Shown piece after piece: positions 60,975 through 64,000 of a stretch of DNA of 64,000 bases (its first letter is position 1; the number at the start of each line of letters is the position of its first letter). The notes under the pieces were generated by a model, which was not told where the DNA came from, did not search any database, and saw nothing but the letters and a program-made list of their open reading frames with translations. A program made the position numbers and the translations under genes. The DNA comes from Rhodococcus globerulus NBRC 14531 (GTDB lineage: Bacteria > Actinomycetota > Actinomycetes > Mycobacteriales > Mycobacteriaceae), in assembly GCF_001894805.1 (NCBI RefSeq), contig NZ_BCWX01000001.1, positions 496,001 through 560,000 on the forward strand, given 5' to 3'.

Positions 60975-61022
60975 CAGACCTCAGCTTGTCCAGACCTCAG
61001 CGTTTCCAGGTCTCAGCGTTTC
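60975..61022 (-). repeat. Three 16-bp tandem units across the response-regulator stop codon
   Basis: CAGACCTCAGCTTGTC, CAGACCTCAGCGTTTC and CAGGTCTCAGCGTTTC follow one another. On the minus strand they repeat TGG AAA CGC TGA, the final Trp-Lys-Arg-stop of the gene. As 16 is not a multiple of three, the copied stops fall in different frames. Confidence 0.82.
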
Positions 61023-61681
61023 CAGACGTAGCGTCGTTCCGGGCGGCCCACCACTCCGTACTTCAGGGACGTGGTGGACTGCCCGCTCGCGCACAGGTGC
61101 TCGAGGTAGCGACGCGCGCTTGCCCGCGAGATGCCGACGCGTTCGGAAATGTCTGTCGCCGAGGCAGGTTCCGCTTCTCCGCGCAGTGCGGTCTCGACCA
61201 ACTGCAGGGTCTCGGGACTCAGGCCCTTCGGCAGGGGTGCTGCCACAACGCCGGCTACACCGAACGCTTCGTCGACGGCGGTCTGCTCGGCTTCACCCGC
61301 GCTGTCGAGGTTCGCGTACGTCGATCGGTACCGCTCGAGACGGTCACGGAGAACGTCGAATGTGAACGGCTTCATCAGATAATGCACGACCCCGCTGCGT
61401 AGTGCCTTCTTCACCGAGCCTGCCTCGCGCTCGCTGGTGATCACCAGAACGTCGAGTTCGGGCACCAGTTCCCGGAACGGGGCGATGAGATCGAGCCCTG
61501 TTGTTCCGGGCAGGTGGACGTCGAGAAGCACCAGATCGGGAACCAGGTCTCCGACGGCAGCCAGCGCGGCCTCGGCGGAGTGCGCAACACCGCATACCTC
61601 GAAACCGTCTATCCGCGAGACAAATCCGCTGTGCACACGCGCGACCATGAAGTCGTCGTCGACTACCAGAACTCGGATCAT
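61013..61681 (-). CDS. Response regulator, CitB/DcuR type
   Basis: Protein of 222 residues. The receiver domain has the acidic pocket VVDDD, the phospho-acceptor Asp in VLLDVHLPG and Lys in YLMKPF. The C-terminal DNA-binding region (SATDISERVGISRASARRYL) resembles the winged HTH of CitB/DcuR regulators of citrate and C4-dicarboxylate uptake. Its start overlaps the kinase stop by four bases. The divergent TctC-like gene is its likely target. Confidence 0.9.
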   Translation of the reverse strand: MIRVLVVDDDFMVARVHSGFVSRIDGFEVCGVAHSAEAALAAVGDLVPDLVLLDVHLPGTTGLDLIAPFRELVPELDVLVITSEREAGSVKKALRSGVVHYLMKPFTFDVLRDRLERYRSTYANLDSAGEAEQTAVDEAFGVAGVVAAPLPKGLSPETLQLVETALRGEAEPASATDISERVGISRASARRYLEHLCASGQSTTSLKYGVVGRPERRYVWKR

Positions 61682-63321
61682 GCGCTCTCTCCGTCATGTA
61701 GGACTGCCGTGAAGACGGTCCACTCGAGACCCTCCGCAGTGTGAGTGCTCACGGAGACGTCACCGCCGCGCCGCCGACATGTCAGGCGCACCAACGCCAA
61801 CCCGAATCCGTGACCGTCGCTCGATTGTCCCTTGGTGCTCCAGCCCTGGCTGAACACCCGCTCTCGATTTTCGGGCGCGACACCGGGGCCGGCGTCCTCG
61901 ACACGCACTTCGACGGAGGCGCCCAAACCGCGAATGGACAACCGAACCGTGCGCCGCTCCGTCTCCGACATTTCAGCGACGGCATCGACGGCATTGTCGA
62001 CGAGGTTTCCGACCACCGTCGCCACATCGCGCCCGAGCGCGCGTTCGAGAGTGCCCAGATGCGAATCGGCAGACAAGTCGACGGTCACCAATCCCTGTGC
62101 CGCCGCGCCGATCTTGGCAATGATAAGCGCGGCGGTGCCCACATCGGCGATCTTGTCGGTGACCGCCGCGCTGATCTGCGCCCGCTCCATGGTCAAGCCT
62201 TCGACGTAGCCGACAACTTCGTCGTATTCGCCCAATTGTATGAGACCGGAAATGGTGTGCAGTTGATTGTCGAACTCGTGAATGTGAGCGCGCAGTGCGT
62301 CGGTGCTGGTTTTGGTTACGTCGAGTTCTTCCTCCACAGCCCGCAATTCGGTGCGATCGCGGAACGTGGTGACCGACCCGATGGTGCGGCCTTTGGACTC
62401 GATGAGCACGGTGTTGAGAACTAGCAGCCGATCGCCGACCAGAACCAACTGATCGGATTCCGTTGTCCCGGAGGTCAGAACGCTCTGCAAGCGATCGTCG
62501 AGTCCTAGATCTCGGACGGATTTGCCCGCGCTGCCGTAGGCGATGTCGAGAAGTTGGTGGGCGCTCTCGCTCATCAGCACTACACGCCCCTGCGCGTCGA
62601 AGGCGATGACTCCCTCCTTGAGGCCGCGCAGCATTGCCTCGCGGTGGCGGACAAGATCGAGGATCTCGCCGGGTTCCATGCCGAGCGTCTGCCGTTTGAC
62701 CCTGCGGGCCAACAGGATCGAGCCGACTGCGCCGATCACCGAAGCAACTGCGAGATACACCAGGAGGTTCGGCGCCGACTGCAGTAGGCGGGTCCAGATC
62801 GACGGGTACTCGATCCCGACTACGGCGCTGCCGATGATCGAACCCTCGTTGCCGAGAATCGGAACCTGCGCTTCGACGGCCTTGCCGGAGGACGTGTCGA
62901 CCAGTCCCGTCTCGGACCGGCCCTGAGTCTGCGGCAGGGCAGTGCCGACATCGCCGGGGCGGGTGGAAATGACAACGGTGCCCTCTCGATCGGCAAGGGA
63001 CACGTACGTGACGCCGGAGATTGCGCGCACCGAGTCGACAGATCCCTGCAGCCCCGAGCGGATACGGGTCTGAGCCCCGGGGAGTAGTTCTCGCACTGCC
63101 GGATTGGCGGCAAGCGACTCTGCTGCCGAGAGCGCGCGGCGCCCCTCCTCGCGCTGGAAACTCGCCGACGACTGCGCAAGCGAGAGCGCGGTGACGCAGA
63201 GAAGAACCGCCACGACGATCAGGAGTTGCAGTTCGAGTAGCTGTGTCGCCAACGTCTGTCTCCGACGGCGGAAGCGGGCGCGCAGCGGTATGCGTTCGGC
63301 CTGCGCGTTTCCTGTGGACAC
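61678..63321 (-). CDS. Sensor histidine kinase, CitA/DcuS type
   Basis: Protein of about 547 residues. A first membrane helix (ELQLLIVVAVLLCVTALSLA) and a second (LLVYLAVASVIGAVGSILLA) enclose an extracellular PAS-like sensor domain (ISGVTYVSLADREGTVVIST). A cytoplasmic PAS domain follows (LKEGVIAFDAQGRVVLMSES). The phospho-His lies in HIHEFDNQLHTISGLIQLG, and the ATP domain has NLVDNAVDAV, DAGPGVAPENRERVF and GHGFGLALVR. The family senses citrate or C4 acids outside. The GTG at 63321 is the probable start; the longer frame to 63405 runs into the promoter region. Confidence 0.9.
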   Translation of the reverse strand: MSTGNAQAERIPLRARFRRRRQTLATQLLELQLLIVVAVLLCVTALSLAQSSASFQREEGRRALSAAESLAANPAVRELLPGAQTRIRSGLQGSVDSVRAISGVTYVSLADREGTVVISTRPGDVGTALPQTQGRSETGLVDTSSGKAVEAQVPILGNEGSIIGSAVVGIEYPSIWTRLLQSAPNLLVYLAVASVIGAVGSILLARRVKRQTLGMEPGEILDLVRHREAMLRGLKEGVIAFDAQGRVVLMSESAHQLLDIAYGSAGKSVRDLGLDDRLQSVLTSGTTESDQLVLVGDRLLVLNTVLIESKGRTIGSVTTFRDRTELRAVEEELDVTKTSTDALRAHIHEFDNQLHTISGLIQLGEYDEVVGYVEGLTMERAQISAAVTDKIADVGTAALIIAKIGAAAQGLVTVDLSADSHLGTLERALGRDVATVVGNLVDNAVDAVAEMSETERRTVRLSIRGLGASVEVRVEDAGPGVAPENRERVFSQGWSTKGQSSDGHGFGLALVRLTCRRRGGDVSVSTHTAEGLEWTVFTAVLHDGESA

Positions 63322-63384
63322 CTGCCAGACCCTAGCGCGGTAGTCGGGCGCCGGGAAAGTGGCTGTTTGTGAGCACAATGAGCA

Positions 63385-63428
63385 CAAAGCACTTTGCGTT
63401 CCCAATGGTGACTCCAGTCACAAAGTGC
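63385..63428 (+). promoter_or_regulatory. Candidate response-regulator binding region
   Basis: This lies between the kinase and the TctC-like gene. CAAAGCACTTTG (63385-63396) is a palindrome, GTGACTCCAGTCAC (63408-63421) another, and GCACTTTG pairs at a distance with CAAAGTGC (63421-63428). Confidence 0.55.
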
Positions 63429-63479
63429 GCCAGTATGAAATCTGTTCACACATCGAACCAGGCAGGAAAGGGCAACATC

Positions 63480-64000
63480 ATGAGTGCATCGACGCGGCTG
63501 AGCAGGCGTATCGCCCTGCTGGCTGCTTGCGCGATGGCTCTCGCGGCGGCGATCGGATGCACTCCGGTCGAGTCCTTCCTCGCTGGTGGCCAGGCAGGAG
63601 CCAGTTCCGAGGAATTGCGCATCCTGGTGCCGTCGGTTGCCGGTGGTGGTTACGACCTGACCGCCCGAACCATGGTGCAAGCCCTTGCCGACGAGGGAAC
63701 CGCCACCGCCGACGTCGTGGTTCTGCCCGGATCGGGTGGCATCGTCGGACTCAACCGACTGGTTCTCGAACGGGGTAACTCCGATCTCCTCATGGTGATG
63801 GGGCTCGGTGTGCTCGGATCCGTGGAAATTCTGCCGTCGCAGCACACGCTTGCCGACGCGACCCCGATCGCGCGGTTGATGGACGAACCGGAAGCTGTTC
63901 TGGTTCCGGCAGATTCGCCGTTCACAACCCTGGCGGATCTGACATCGGCGTGGACCCAAGACCCGTCGTCGATCTCGATAGGCGGGGGTTCGAGCGAAGG
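63480..64000 (+). CDS. TctC-like tricarboxylate transporter substrate-binding lipoprotein, 3' end outside window
   Basis: The first 173 or so residues are present and the frame is open to the edge. Arg-rich start RLSRRIALLAACAMALAAA leads to lipobox AIGC with lipid Cys27. ILVPSVAGGGYDLTARTMVQ and VVLPGSGGIVGLNRLV match the TctC binding-protein family of tripartite tricarboxylate transporters. AGGAAAGG precedes the ATG. TctA and TctB are expected just downstream, outside the window. Regulation by the divergent two-component system is inferred from layout. Confidence 0.88.
   Translation, partial: MSASTRLSRRIALLAACAMALAAAIGCTPVESFLAGGQAGASSEELRILVPSVAGGGYDLTARTMVQALADEGTATADVVVLPGSGGIVGLNRLVLERGNSDLLMVMGLGVLGSVEILPSQHTLADATPIARLMDEPEAVLVPADSPFTTLADLTSAWTQDPSSISIGGGSSE

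Noticed and set aside
63362..63386. Possible fourth copy of the 71-bp repeat (TTTGTGAGCACAATGAGCAC)
   Set aside because: It shares a few words but not the 24- and 12-base spacing of the other copies, and it is better explained as part of the two-component promoter region.

Overview
The window reads as high-GC actinobacterial chromosome from a mycolic-acid-containing genus, most likely Rhodococcus. The main reasons are an iron-sulfur reductase / LuxR-MalT-type regulator / iniBAC / dnaK-grpE-dnaJ-hspR order that parallels the Rv0338c-Rv0353 stretch of Mycobacterium tuberculosis, mycofactocin-type dehydrogenases, F420-type and steroid-catabolic genes, and GTG starts. The genus is an inference; no rRNA or tRNA gene is present to fix it.

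Layout. 1-1.5 kb: a secreted-protein fragment and an AbiEi/PD-(D/E)XK-like gene bracketed by two copies of a 71-bp repeat. 1.5-4.8 kb: a membrane iron-sulfur oxidoreductase with a very long Ala/Pro/Lys tail. 5.2-13.4 kb (minus strand): two secreted chymotrypsin-fold proteases, a half-Hsp70 membrane protein, a MalT-like regulator (IniR type) and a membrane-anchored Hsp70-like protein. 13.7-19.4 kb: iniB, iniA, iniC, divergent from the Hsp70/regulator pair and preceded by a cluster of GGGG/CCCC palindromes. 19.5-23.3 kb: MFS pump, azoreductase, F420-type oxidoreductase and a small membrane protein. 23.3-27.7 kb: the dnaK-grpE-dnaJ-hspR heat-shock operon with a SigH-like promoter, two HspR (HAIR) sites and a terminator. 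27.8-32.6 kb: a branched-chain-amino-acid-type ABC importer with a fused permease-ATPase.

32.7-57.8 kb: an accessory catabolic region. Its enzymes fit ring degradation of a steroid-like compound: Old Yellow Enzyme, Baeyer-Villiger monooxygenase, two mycofactocin-type SDRs, an FAD dehydrogenase, a ketosteroid isomerase, HsaB-, HsaC- and HsaA-like proteins, a KshA-like Rieske oxygenase, a sulfatase and an acyl-CoA ligase behind a perfect KstR-type box. TetR, PadR and IclR regulators, a secreted beta-propeller and an SOS-box-controlled DUF222/HNH gene lie inside it. No HsaD hydrolase is seen here.

57.9-64 kb: a racemase-MFS pair facing a GntR regulator across two matching operators, then a CitA/DcuS-type two-component system divergent from a tricarboxylate-transporter substrate-binding lipoprotein cut by the window end.

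How genes work together: the 5-27 kb part looks like an envelope and protein-quality stress block. The most unusual assembly is the pair of membrane-tethered Hsp70-like proteins without a substrate-binding domain, encoded with the MalT-like regulator and next to the IniBAC dynamin system. The 32-58 kb part looks like a secondary steroid (possibly sulfated steroid) pathway.
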